Of a DNA stretch of 24,306 bases, positions 16,299 through 24,306 are shown one piece after another. The notes under the pieces are model-generated. The model made no database searches and had not been told where the DNA came from. It was given only the letters and a program-made list of their open reading frames with translations. Within the stretch, counting starts at the first letter, position 1. Every line of letters begins with the position of its first letter. Origin of the DNA: Stramenopiles sp. TOSAG23-3 (Eukaryota; Sar). The DNA is taken from positions 1 to 24,306 of the forward strand of contig LT642306.1 in the NCBI GenBank assembly GCA_900128585.1, written 5' to 3'. The position numbers and the translations under genes are program-made.

Positions 16299-18908
16299 TT
16301 ACTCCGCAGTGGCGTCTGCGGCGACCGTTTGCTCGACCATTTGGGACGCGGTCTGGAACAAGTTGATCGGATTTTTCCCGTCCGTGATCATCATGCTCTT
16401 AATGCCAAGTCCGCCCAACAGCTTGGCCTGCATTTCTGGGCCAGCGCGAGCGATGCTTTCGATGGTGCTGCACCCGATGGCGTCCACCATCAGTTTGAAT
16501 TTTCCACTTTCGATTTCGGCCAGTTGCCGATTGCGCCCAATCTCAAGCTCGTTCAGTGCCCGCGCGTGCTCTACCTCCGCAGATTGTCGCGCTTTCAGAA
16601 TTTTCATTTCTTGCTCAAACTTGATCTGCATCGCTTCGGCTTCCAGTTTGGCTTGCGCTACTGCGGCCTTTCCTTCGATTGATTTCGCCTCTGCGCGAGC
16701 TTGGGCTTCCGCCTTTGCCTGGACTTTTTCGTTCTCAAGGCGTTGCTGTTGCAACGTTCCTTTGGCTTCTTCTTCTTCCCTCAACGCCTTGTGTTTGGCG
16801 GCCGCTTCTTGGCTGTCGGTAGTGATTTGTATTGCCATTTGTACGCTTTTCTGCAACGATGTCCTTGTTTCGCTGTCCACAGGCTCTACACTTTGGACGT
16901 CAATGTTGGTGATGACCAAATTGTTGCTGTCAAAGTGGAATCGATCGCCAACTTTTCCGTCCTGGTTCATCCCAAAGACGGAGGCCCGAATGATTTTGAT
17001 CGAATTTTTGTGAAAGACATCAAAGGTCACACCGGAAACGGCCCCTCGCACGCGAGAACCCATCGCTTTGCAGGCATCGCCCGTAAAATCGCGGACAGCG
17101 AATATTTTCCCTTCCGTGGACGCGTCAGTTCGGTCGACGTCAAAGTGCCAGTTGTACGAAAGCGTCAATTTCAATCGCGCATGATCACTGGTCTCAACGA
17201 CCAGGATGTCCGTCATGAAGTCCGGTCCGAGCTGCAACGCCAAGCTTTTGATTACGTTTGGGCGCTTCGGTTTGTCGCCACTCAGGCTCATGACACTGAA
17301 CTGCTCGTCGGGCATCAGCATGATCATGTCTGGGCCAAAGGATATACGCGACGCTTTGCTCTTGTAATTGTAAAGCTGGATCGCGCAGTTGTGCGGTACA
17401 CGAAACTTTACGACCTGCGTCTTGTCCCGAGAACCTCGGTTATCCCGGACGGCACGCTTCCGCTCTTTGACTTTGGACCGCACCCCGCCGCCAATTCCGC
17501 TGGCCACCGCTCCCATTGGCGGCAAGTACGTGTTTCCGAGCTTCTGCGCTTCGAGCAACTCTTCAACTTCCAACGGGAGTTCTTTTTCCCACAACTCTTC
17601 GTTGGCCTTCAGCATGTACGTCTCTCCAATGACCGCACGGACCTGGCCGGTGGTCAAATCCCGCACGTAGACGCCTTCGTTCGCATCCAAAGGCAGCGCC
17701 ACGCGGCGCTCCAGAACCTTTGCTTGGACGGGCGGGATGTACTCGATTGGGCCCTGAAGCATCCAGCGCTCGCCACTGGCACGCTTGGAATCGCCGTCTT
17801 CAAAGCTTTCGACGGATTGGAGCAGCAACGCTTCGTCCTCTGCAAGAACGTACACTTCCTCTACCCCGTTCTCCAAGGTTTCCCCAGGGAGTAGAAAGAA
17901 CGATACTTCGCCTTTCACCACCTTTTTTGTACCAAGCTTCTGTTCGCCATCAACGTACGGGTCCAATATGACGCAGTACTGGCGATTGGTCAGGGTAAGG
18001 ATCGGCACCTTTGCACGCACGCTTTCGTACACATCGGGGATATGGTAATCTGCCAGGTCTGCCGTGACCAACCACTCGTCTCCGGCTTTTCTTGTGATGC
18101 CGTAGACGTCTGTGAATTGCTTTTCGGCGCTTAAATGGAGTGCCTGCTTCTCGGTGATGATGTGGGAGTCGACCATTTCAACAATCTCTTCGTCGACGGA
18201 AGGCAAGTAATGGCCCGATCGACGAACCAAGTATTCTGCCCCAGCCTTTTTTCCCCGGGTCTCCCGGAGGGCCCGGAGGCGGAGTGCAGAGTTCATTTTC
18301 ACAATAACAGAACTCACCGTCCCAACGATGACGACTTCGACCCTTGGGATGTACGTCGCGGGGCCAATAAAAAGCCATTCGTCGCCGGCACAGCGTTTTA
18401 CCTCGGCCGCGTCGCTGGCCCCGTCGTCGTTGTCGCTGAGGGACAGGACATCGTCGGAGTCTCCGCCTTGCTGGGCGGGCCTGCTTCCGATCCCGTCGAC
18501 GTCTTCGGTAAAGTCTCTCGTGGCGCGCAAACGCAAAGCTTGGTTCTTCTCGACGACGATAAGCTTTGTAATCGATTGCTCGACGACTTCTCCCGGGTAT
18601 AGAGGGAATGGTTCCGGGTTGGTGGTGCTGGTGCGAACTTCAATGTCCCCGTGGCGCAGCTTGTAGTTGCTGTACTTGTCCCGTGCCGGCTTGCCATCTT
18701 CGTCCAGTAAGACGGGCGAGCCAATGGTGGTGTAGTGGCGCGGAGGAATTTTGATCATTTGGGAAGGGCCGCATACGAGCCGTTCATGATCCTGCCTGGT
18801 GTACCTGGACGGCCCAGAGATAACGCTCGTAACGTTTGAGTTGGTGTCCAGCACATGGATGTACTCGTACGGGGCGATAGAGATAACAGTGACGGTGGCG
18901 TTTTGCAT
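16299..18908 (-). CDS. MVP: Major vault protein
   Basis: An 869-residue major vault protein, close to the roughly 840-890 residues usual in the family, and uninterrupted by introns. It opens with the N-terminal vault repeats ([16 protein letters not shown], about 33-48; PPRHYTTI at 56-63) and continues through the tandem MVP repeats ([34 protein letters not shown]) to about 495. The SPFH-like shoulder domain (about 496-645) is very well conserved, with [57 protein letters not shown] and [20 protein letters not shown]. The long Ala/Glu/Lys-rich cap helix runs about 701-835 and is followed by a short Cap-ring segment. The protein assembles into the hollow vault ribonucleoprotein shell in the cytoplasm, whose cellular role remains debated. 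No other vault component (TEP1, vPARP or vault RNA) was recognised here. It is convergent with the CAP-Gly gene. Confidence 0.98.
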   Translation of the reverse strand: MQNATVTVISIAPYEYIHVLDTNSNVTSVISGPSRYTRQDHERLVCGPSQMIKIPPRHYTTIGSPVLLDEDGKPARDKYSNYKLRHGDIEVRTSTTNPEPFPLYPGEVVEQSITKLIVVEKNQALRLRATRDFTEDVDGIGSRPAQQGGDSDDVLSLSDNDDGASDAAEVKRCAGDEWLFIGPATYIPRVEVVIVGTVSSVIVKMNSALRLRALRETRGKKAGAEYLVRRSGHYLPSVDEEIVEMVDSHIITEKQALHLSAEKQFTDVYGITRKAGDEWLVTADLADYHIPDVYESVRAKVPILTLTNRQYCVILDPYVDGEQKLGTKKVVKGEVSFFLLPGETLENGVEEVYVLAEDEALLLQSVESFEDGDSKRASGERWMLQGPIEYIPPVQAKVLERRVALPLDANEGVYVRDLTTGQVRAVIGETYMLKANEELWEKELPLEVEELLEAQKLGNTYLPPMGAVASGIGGGVRSKVKERKRAVRDNRGSRDKTQVVKFRVPHNCAIQLYNYKSKASRISFGPDMIMLMPDEQFSVMSLSGDKPKRPNVIKSLALQLGPDFMTDILVVETSDHARLKLTLSYNWHFDVDRTDASTEGKIFAVRDFTGDACKAMGSRVRGAVSGVTFDVFHKNSIKIIRASVFGMNQDGKVGDRFHFDSNNLVITNIDVQSVEPVDSETRTSLQKSVQMAIQITTDSQEAAAKHKALREEEEAKGTLQQQRLENEKVQAKAEAQARAEAKSIEGKAAVAQAKLEAEAMQIKFEQEMKILKARQSAEVEHARALNELEIGRNRQLAEIESGKFKLMVDAIGCSTIESIARAGPEMQAKLLGGLGIKSMMITDGKNPINLFQTASQMVEQTVAADATAE

Positions 18909-19187
18909 GGTGTGGTGCGGTGTTCAGTTTTGTCTCGGTCGATCGTTGGTTTTTTATTAGGTTTGGTGTGAAGTAAAAGTAGCAAACACTTGGTTATATT
19001 GTTGTTCGTTAAATTGTTTGTGGCTGTTTTAATAAACGTTTGCAAATTGAATTGAATTGAATGAAACTCTTTCTTCATTGTTTCTTTCGTTTCTTTTTAA
19101 TATATTACATCCATCTCATTGGATATTTAGATAAATAAATCGATTGGATGATTATTATTTAACCCATCATAATACTGTTATTATTAT
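18909..19187. other. Upstream region of the vault gene, AT-rich, no gene seen
   Basis: AT-rich and without coding character. It contains a short ATTGAATTGAATTGAATG repeat near 19047-19062 and otherwise nothing recognisable; presumably it holds the vault promoter and 5' leader. Confidence 0.5.
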
Positions 19188-19221
19188 TCTTCTTTCTTCT
19201 TCTTTTTCTTCTTCTTCTTCT

Positions 19222-19254
<33 letters not shown>

Positions 19255-19266
19255 TTCTTCTTCTTT
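19188..19266. repeat. TTC/TTTC microsatellite
   Basis: About 80 bases of TTC flanking a central TTTC run on the plus strand, about 280 bases upstream of the vault gene start and purine on its sense strand. Confidence 0.9.
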
Positions 19267-19341
19267 ATTATTATTTGGTATAACATAATACTACTACTAC
19301 GACACGTACCTCAACCTAAATATTATTAATGATTTAATAAA

Positions 19342-19371
19342 TTCTTCTTTCTTTGTTTCTTTCTTTCTTTG

Positions 19372-19410
<39 letters not shown>
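19342..19410. repeat. TTTC microsatellite
   Basis: About 70 bases of TTTC with TTTG variants on the plus strand. It ends with TTCTTCAACCG, the same 11-base junction seen at the right edge of the TTC tract near 388-398. Confidence 0.9.
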
Positions 19411-19704
19411 AACCGGCCGATCAGACTCAGCTCAGACACGCACCACTTTAAATTTGAAATGACATTAATATAGAAATACCACTCAAAACCAAGAATGAAA
19501 CAAATCCAAACTATTCTTTTCATTTTCTTTTTTCATCAATCATTGGTAACATAGCAATAGGATAGAAACACCAAACCGAATTGAAAAAAAAAAAGAAACC
19601 AAAAAGAGTTTATTCTATAGGTGTTGTATGTACTTGTAATGTAAATTAGAATAATAATCCTTTTTTATTTGGAGAGAACAACAATCGAAGCAATAATGTA
19701 TAGA
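19411..19704. other. 3' flank of the helicase gene, AT-rich, no gene seen
   Basis: AT-rich spacer with an A run at about 19583-19592. It lies downstream of the helicase gene stop on the minus strand. No coding frame, structured RNA or strong terminator-like feature was seen. Confidence 0.5.
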
Positions 19705-22700
19705 TTACTGGAACAGATTTTTCCGACGTTTGTCACTTTTCTTCTTCGTTTTCTTCTTCTTTTCTTCCTCTGCTTTCTTTGCAGCATTTGAAACGCGTCC
19801 TTCTGATTTTTTCTTCAATTGATTTTTTAACTTTTTCCCTTTCACGGAAACCAAGTTTAATGATTTTCCATTGTTTTTGCCGCCTTGTCCATCGTCGGCC
19901 CGCGCCAAAAAACTAGGGCGTTCCCGCGGTTTTTTTAATTCATTCTCCTTTATCAATTGGTCCAACAGCGCGTCGTCGTCGTCGGTGACATCGGGTGCTT
20001 TTGGTGCATTCGGGTTTGATTTCGGTTTTGGTGAGGAGGAGTGCTTCGGCTTTGCCTTTTTCTTCTTTTTGCTGTTTTTCTTCTTCTTCTTCGCGCTCGG
20101 GGCGGCAGCGGCGGCTTTGTTCTTTGCGTATTTGGCTGCTGCCGCCTTCCTCGCCTCTTCGAGCGGAGTCAACGCCACCGCAGGGGCTTCTTCTACCTCT
20201 TTCTTCGCCACCACCGGATCTCCCGCGGCCAACGCCTGCAAAGCCTTTGCCGCGGCCTCGTTCGACGCCATTCCCTGCTGAACATTTTCAAGAAACAATT
20301 TCTTAAACAAGGCTTGGTTTGCCGCCATCTCCCGTTTCTTTTCTTCCCCTTCCATCAAAAGACGCGCTTCCTCCTCGGCCTGTGCATTCGCCTCTTGCAG
20401 CTTTTTCGTCAAGTCGTTTACCCGCCGCAGCCGTTCCTCTTCCAGCTCTTCCCTCGTCTTCTTCCGGTCGACCCTAGGCTTTGCCACTGGAGCGGGCCTT
20501 GCTTGGGGCTTCTTTTTCTTCTTCTTCTGGGCCACCGGAGCGTTCGGGGGCTGGTTCCTTAGGGTGTCAAAGCTCTGGGCGCTGCTTTCAGTCAACGTCG
20601 CTGCCGCGGCGGTGTCTATCGCCCGGGCATCTTCTTCGCTCGCTTCCACCTGGTGGTAAAAGTCCCTCACACTCCATATTTCGGCAGCAGAGCCCGCTTC
20701 GCCGGTACTTTGCCCTTCGATGTGCTCCAACAAAACCTGGAGGAACGGATCTGACTTGACCGTTTCAGAATCGCAGATGACCGCCAAGTGCCGTCTGGCC
20801 CGGGTAACCGCAACGTTAATCCGTCGCCGGTCCGACAAAAACCCGACCTGCTTGATCGCATTCGAGCGAACCAAGGACATGATGATGACCTCCTTCTCTC
20901 GTCCTTGAAACCCGTCCACGGACCGCACTTCCACTCGAGGGAACTTTGCGCCGATGACGCTCCGTAGCAACGCCACTTGCCCGTTGTAGGGCGTTACGAT
21001 GGCGATGTCTTCCTCCTTCAGGCCGACGGCCAACAACCGTGTTGCGTACGCAATCGCGACCTTCGCTTCCCCCGGGTTTGCCTTGGAACCGCGCTCCCCA
21101 TCCTGCATTTCGGCCGTATCGTCGCCCCCGGCGGTGTCAATGAGAAGCATGGGCGTTTGCAACACTTTGCGCGCCTCTTCGCTCGCTCCCTCCATCGTCG
21201 CAACGCACTGGGGCAAGTCGCCCAGCGTGTGCGCTGCGACGGAAGCGTGCGAGGAGAGTTTCCCGCCGTACAAGGCATTCGAGGCCCAGGAGCAGATCGC
21301 GTCGTGCATCCTGTACTGAACGTTCAGCATGACCACCGGCACGTCCCGGATTGGCGGTGGCATCTTGCGACCTTTGGACGGCACTCTGCCCATCTGGCCG
21401 CTCACAACGCGATCCATCAAAGTGATCCCGAGCCCCTTGGCCTCCGCCTCTTTGGACATGATCGTCGGCGGCAGCTGGCAATGGTCCCCCGCCAGCACGC
21501 ACCGCTTGCCTTTTAAAATAGGCAGCCAACACTCCGGCTCCAACGCTTGGGCCGCTTCGTCGATGATGACTAAATCGAACGGCTCTTCGCGGCTTCGCAA
21601 GGCCCGGCCCGCCACGCCCACCGTTGTGCCCAGGACAACTTTGCTCTCGTTCACGATGGACTTCATCACGCCGCGCTCGCGGTCCCGCAGCTCTTTCCGC
21701 AACGTTCGAATTTCTTGGCGGATCGCGTACCGGTCGCACTTTTTGACCTTTCGAAGCGTGCCCATGTGCGCCTGGATCTCTTTGCGAATGTCGGCGACGA
21801 GCTCCGTCCCGTCGGCCCGGGCAATGTGCGCCTCCAAGCAGTGCTTGAGCACGTTCGGTGTGATACGGGCTGGGTGCCCAATGCGCACCATTTTCGCAGG
21901 CCGTCGCGTACGCTTAGTGCGGGGGTCGACGACGGGGCGTGCGAGCCGCTCCACCATGTTGTCCACCGCAATGTTCGAGGGTGCGACTGCCAGCACGGAC
22001 AGGCCCCTTTCCACGGCCTGGTGGATTAGTTCGACGACGGTGGTCGTTTTCCCTGTCCCGGGCGGGCCGTGGATGACGCACATGTCGCTCGTCGATAAGG
22101 CGGCTTCGATGGCCGAGACTTGCGATTCGTTCAAACCGGGGTTGAAGGGTTGAAACCGTTGCCCCCCGCCGCGCCGCGATGGCAGCCGGCCGAAGGCAAC
22201 GTCCACGACCCTCTGGGCCGGGCCACCTTGGAAATTCCGCAGGTCCTCCAAGGACTTGCCCAGCCGTTTCCACGTCACTTCGTTCCCCAAACGGTCCAAG
22301 CGCATTGGTTCGAGGTGGAATTCGTCCGGTATTTCCCCCTCGAACGCGGCCTTAATTTTGAACTGCGTCACCCGCGTCACGACGCCTTGGGGAAACTTGG
22401 ACGGGTCCAGGCGTTCCCGGTGCTTCGCGGGCCCCAACGCCACGATGTCCCCGACCGTAATTTTATGGTGGGGCAAAGGGACCGGGTCCTTCACCCCGGC
22501 GCCTGCGTACCACCCCAGGCCGACCACTGCCCGTCCGAACAACCCCGTCGTGACCTTGTCCACGGTCAAGGGTCCGACGCCCTTCAATTTGAACGCGCCG
22601 TTCTCGGCCGCCGCGGCGGCGTTTCCCTCCGTAACCGACTCGCGGAGCGCGGTCTCGGCTTCCTCCACCTCTGCGTCCCGTGCAATTTTCAGCAGCTCCC

Positions 22701-23709
22701 GCGCGTGGTGCACCCACTCTTCCAAGCTCGCGTGCGTGGCGTGGTCCGCCGCTGCGGGCGGCGGAGGGGGGCGCCGTGGGCCACGGTTGATGGTCACGTA
22801 CCGCTCCGTCCCCACCCCAAGGCTGAACGAATTCAGCCCACATTCTTCCGCCAACTCGTGGATGCAGTGCCGCTCGTGCTTGCTCAGCGTTTTCGGGAAG
22901 ACCAGTCGGGCCGGCGCCGACGCCCGTGCGAACCGTTCCAGCTGCCACCGCCGCGCCTCCCGAAACTGCCCCGTCACGTGAACGCGCCGGCGGCTGCCGC
23001 GGAAGCACATCCAGCACGAATTGTCGCACAGAAACTCTCCCTCGTGGAGACTGGGGCGCCTGTTGCCCCGGTCGCAGCACGCGTTCGCCTCGCACTTCCA
23101 CTCCCATTTTACAAACCCTTTCTGCGTCGTCTTGCCCTCCTGCCTGCCGACTTCGTTCTCGATCCTGTCCTCGTCGTCCTCGCCTTCGAGCATGTTGTAG
23201 GAGGTAATGACGCAGGGCGGCCGAGTGGGCATCGACACGATAAAGTCCAACGTCGGGATCCAGTCGTCGTAGCCCCAAACCCCTGCGTTGAACGCGACGA
23301 TGAGGTCAGGGGCGGGGGAGCCCGTGCTGGGGTACGCTTCGTGGTACATTCCCGGCAAATACTGAATCGTCAGCCGCTGCTGCTGCTGTTGTGCACCGCC
23401 GCCATTTTTCCGACCGTCGTCGTGGCCGACGGGGAGGACGGTCTCCGAGCTCCCGGCGCTCAAGTGGATGCCGTTCACTAGCAGGACCACTTCCTCCAAC
23501 GTGTCCGGGCCATGAAGGTACGCTAAAATCTTTACCAGCGGGCGAAACACCTTGTGCGTCTCGTTCGGTGTCGCGCCCTCCCCGATACGGTCGCACCCTA
23601 TGCAATGGAGTACCAATCGTTTGTCGCCTGCGCTGTCGCGTGCGCCGCCGAACCGACCGTCGAGTACGCCCAGTCTAACCAAGGCCTGAAAAATGGTCAA
23701 GGCCCGCAT
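19705..23709 (-). CDS. MSS51_C + R3H + SMUBP2/UPF1-like SF1 helicase
   Basis: The first in-frame ATG is at 23709, with A at -3, giving 1334 residues and no visible intron. Residues about 30-239 match the C-terminal domain of MSS51-like MYND proteins: LVLHCIGCDRI, then DLIVAFNAGVWGYDDWIPTLD, CVITSYNMLEGEDDED and an FLCDNSCWMCFRG close. An R3H single-strand nucleic-acid-binding domain follows (about 255-309; R280, H284 in ERHCIH). A stalk/1B region (HHARELLKIARDAEVEEAE) leads to a complete superfamily 1 core: Walker A GPPGTGKTTT (548), DEAA (717), GDHCQLPP (741), QYRMH (798), DGFQGREKE (932) and NVAVTRARRHL (965). The core most resembles IGHMBP2/SMUBP2, an ATP-dependent 5'-to-3' RNA/DNA helicase. 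In IGHMBP2 the R3H lies after the helicase and an AN1 finger ends the protein; here R3H precedes it and AN1 is missing. The last 300 residues are Lys/Ala/Glu-rich low complexity. A role in translation or RNA metabolism is likely; the MSS51_C domain's function is unclear. Confidence 0.92.
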   Translation of the reverse strand: MRALTIFQALVRLGVLDGRFGGARDSAGDKRLVLHCIGCDRIGEGATPNETHKVFRPLVKILAYLHGPDTLEEVVLLVNGIHLSAGSSETVLPVGHDDGRKNGGGAQQQQQRLTIQYLPGMYHEAYPSTGSPAPDLIVAFNAGVWGYDDWIPTLDFIVSMPTRPPCVITSYNMLEGEDDEDRIENEVGRQEGKTTQKGFVKWEWKCEANACCDRGNRRPSLHEGEFLCDNSCWMCFRGSRRRVHVTGQFREARRWQLERFARASAPARLVFPKTLSKHERHCIHELAEECGLNSFSLGVGTERYVTINRGPRRPPPPPAAADHATHASLEEWVHHARELLKIARDAEVEEAETALRESVTEGNAAAAAENGAFKLKGVGPLTVDKVTTGLFGRAVVGLGWYAGAGVKDPVPLPHHKITVGDIVALGPAKHRERLDPSKFPQGVVTRVTQFKIKAAFEGEIPDEFHLEPMRLDRLGNEVTWKRLGKSLEDLRNFQGGPAQRVVDVAFGRLPSRRGGGQRFQPFNPGLNESQVSAIEAALSTSDMCVIHGPPGTGKTTTVVELIHQAVERGLSVLAVAPSNIAVDNMVERLARPVVDPRTKRTRRPAKMVRIGHPARITPNVLKHCLEAHIARADGTELVADIRKEIQAHMGTLRKVKKCDRYAIRQEIRTLRKELRDRERGVMKSIVNESKVVLGTTVGVAGRALRSREEPFDLVIIDEAAQALEPECWLPILKGKRCVLAGDHCQLPPTIMSKEAEAKGLGITLMDRVVSGQMGRVPSKGRKMPPPIRDVPVVMLNVQYRMHDAICSWASNALYGGKLSSHASVAAHTLGDLPQCVATMEGASEEARKVLQTPMLLIDTAGGDDTAEMQDGERGSKANPGEAKVAIAYATRLLAVGLKEEDIAIVTPYNGQVALLRSVIGAKFPRVEVRSVDGFQGREKEVIIMSLVRSNAIKQVGFLSDRRRINVAVTRARRHLAVICDSETVKSDPFLQVLLEHIEGQSTGEAGSAAEIWSVRDFYHQVEASEEDARAIDTAAAATLTESSAQSFDTLRNQPPNAPVAQKKKKKKPQARPAPVAKPRVDRKKTREELEEERLRRVNDLTKKLQEANAQAEEEARLLMEGEEKKREMAANQALFKKLFLENVQQGMASNEAAAKALQALAAGDPVVAKKEVEEAPAVALTPLEEARKAAAAKYAKNKAAAAAPSAKKKKKNSKKKKKAKPKHSSSPKPKSNPNAPKAPDVTDDDDALLDQLIKENELKKPRERPSFLARADDGQGGKNNGKSLNLVSVKGKKLKNQLKKKSEGRVSNAAKKAEEEKKKKTKKKSDKRRKNLFQ

Positions 23710-24306
23710 CCTCCTCTTCCTCCCCAAGAACAACAGGCGAAGTGAATAAAGACACAAGAACGCTTTCAAATAGAGCGGTACGAAAAGAATGCGTACATGC
23801 AAAACCCTGCGTGGGAAAGTGAACCGTACAACAGGATGAAATACTTTTTCCTTTCCTGTTTTTCTTTCATCTCAACAGAAGCACGTCGTCGTTGGTCGTT
23901 TCATTTTTTCTATCATCATCTAGTACATCAGAGAGGATCATCATGCATATAATATAATAATAATTAAAATTAAAAAATTTTATATTAATTTTTATATAAT
24001 TAATAAGAGACCGCCGCCGCCCGGGGCGTGGCACGAGCTTTCACAAATACAACCCGAGAACATTTATATTTACAACACTTGTGCCCCAAACGGTAAACGT
24101 TCGTACCATCTCCACAAGAAATTATTTATTAGTTTTTTAAGCGACTTTTTAGTAAATGAAATTGCTGCACACTGAAGCAAACAAAGTACGAACGGTATTG
24201 AAGTACTTCGATCAATCACTTCTTGTTCATAATAATAATAATTGCTTACCTCCTCCTCCTCTACCGCTCTTTTCGTTTCTTCTTCTTTCGATCATCATCA
24301 TCGATG
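23710..24306. other. Upstream region of the helicase gene, AT-rich, no gene seen
   Basis: Mostly AT-rich, with an imperfect palindromic ATTAAAATTTTAAT-type stretch at 23950-24005. Next to it is an isolated GC island (GACCGCCGCCGCCCGGGGCG, about 24009-24028). A weak pyrimidine-rich run lies at 24249-24290. No start codon continues the helicase frame upstream, and no other gene was recognised. Confidence 0.55.

Noticed and set aside
22910-23005. A zinc finger from the Cys cluster of the helicase protein (residues about 205-235)
   Set aside because: The spacing and the surrounding FLCDNSCWMCFRG fit the end of the MSS51_C domain better than a finger.
22120-23481. A 450-codon plus-strand open frame across the helicase gene
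   Set aside because: Antisense shadow of the R3H/MSS51_C region, with Arg/Pro-rich composition and no domain.
23710-23802. A hydrophobic N-terminal extension of the helicase protein starting at 23802
   Set aside because: That codon is TTG, and no in-frame ATG exists upstream of 23709 before a stop near 23872; the hydrophobic run is probably untranslated leader.

Overview
The window reads as nuclear DNA of a unicellular, probably flagellated, eukaryote whose lineage I cannot fix. Eight protein genes are GC-rich, nearly intronless and separated by AT-rich spacers full of GAA/GAAA or TTC/TTCC tracts. The eukaryotic assignment rests on a complete major vault protein, an F-box/ankyrin protein with a canonical GT-AG intron, a CAP-Gly/C2HC zinc-finger protein, an R3H/SMUBP2-type helicase, and the absence of operons or ribosome binding sites. 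The CAP-Gly and ZC2HC1-like fingers hint at a microtubule or ciliary cytoskeleton. No mobile element, CRISPR array, rRNA or tRNA was found.

Layout, left to right: a GAA/TTC low-complexity block (1-519); an orphan acidic-tailed protein (+, 772-1605), convergent with an F-box + ankyrin + coiled-coil protein (-, 1756-4111, one intron); a 1.5-kb AT-rich divergent spacer; a large signal-peptide/membrane protein with a C-terminal domain that recalls bacterial polymorphic-toxin ADP-ribosyltransferase-like modules (+, 5701-8280); an MFS transporter (+, 8698-9981), convergent with a SAM-domain protein carrying a degenerate DOT1-like methyltransferase fold (-, 10135-12435); a 1.36-kb divergent spacer; a three-C2HC-finger + CAP-Gly protein (+, 13796-16024), convergent with major vault protein (-, 16299-18908); a spacer with two TTC tracts; and an MSS51_C + R3H + UPF1-like helicase fusion (-, 19705-23709). 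The last 600 bases are its upstream region.

The genes do not form one pathway; each appears to be its own transcription unit. Two things stand out. First, polypurine tracts occur only in spacers that lie 5' of genes, about 165-290 bases from the start codon, with purines on the sense strand in six of the seven clear cases; they are absent from the three convergent spacers. Second, four proteins have unusual architectures: the exported ART-like protein, the pseudo-methyltransferase with a SAM domain, the CAP-Gly protein with GQHDG in place of GKNDG, and the MSS51_C-helicase fusion. Domain assignments were made by reading the sequence, without database searches.
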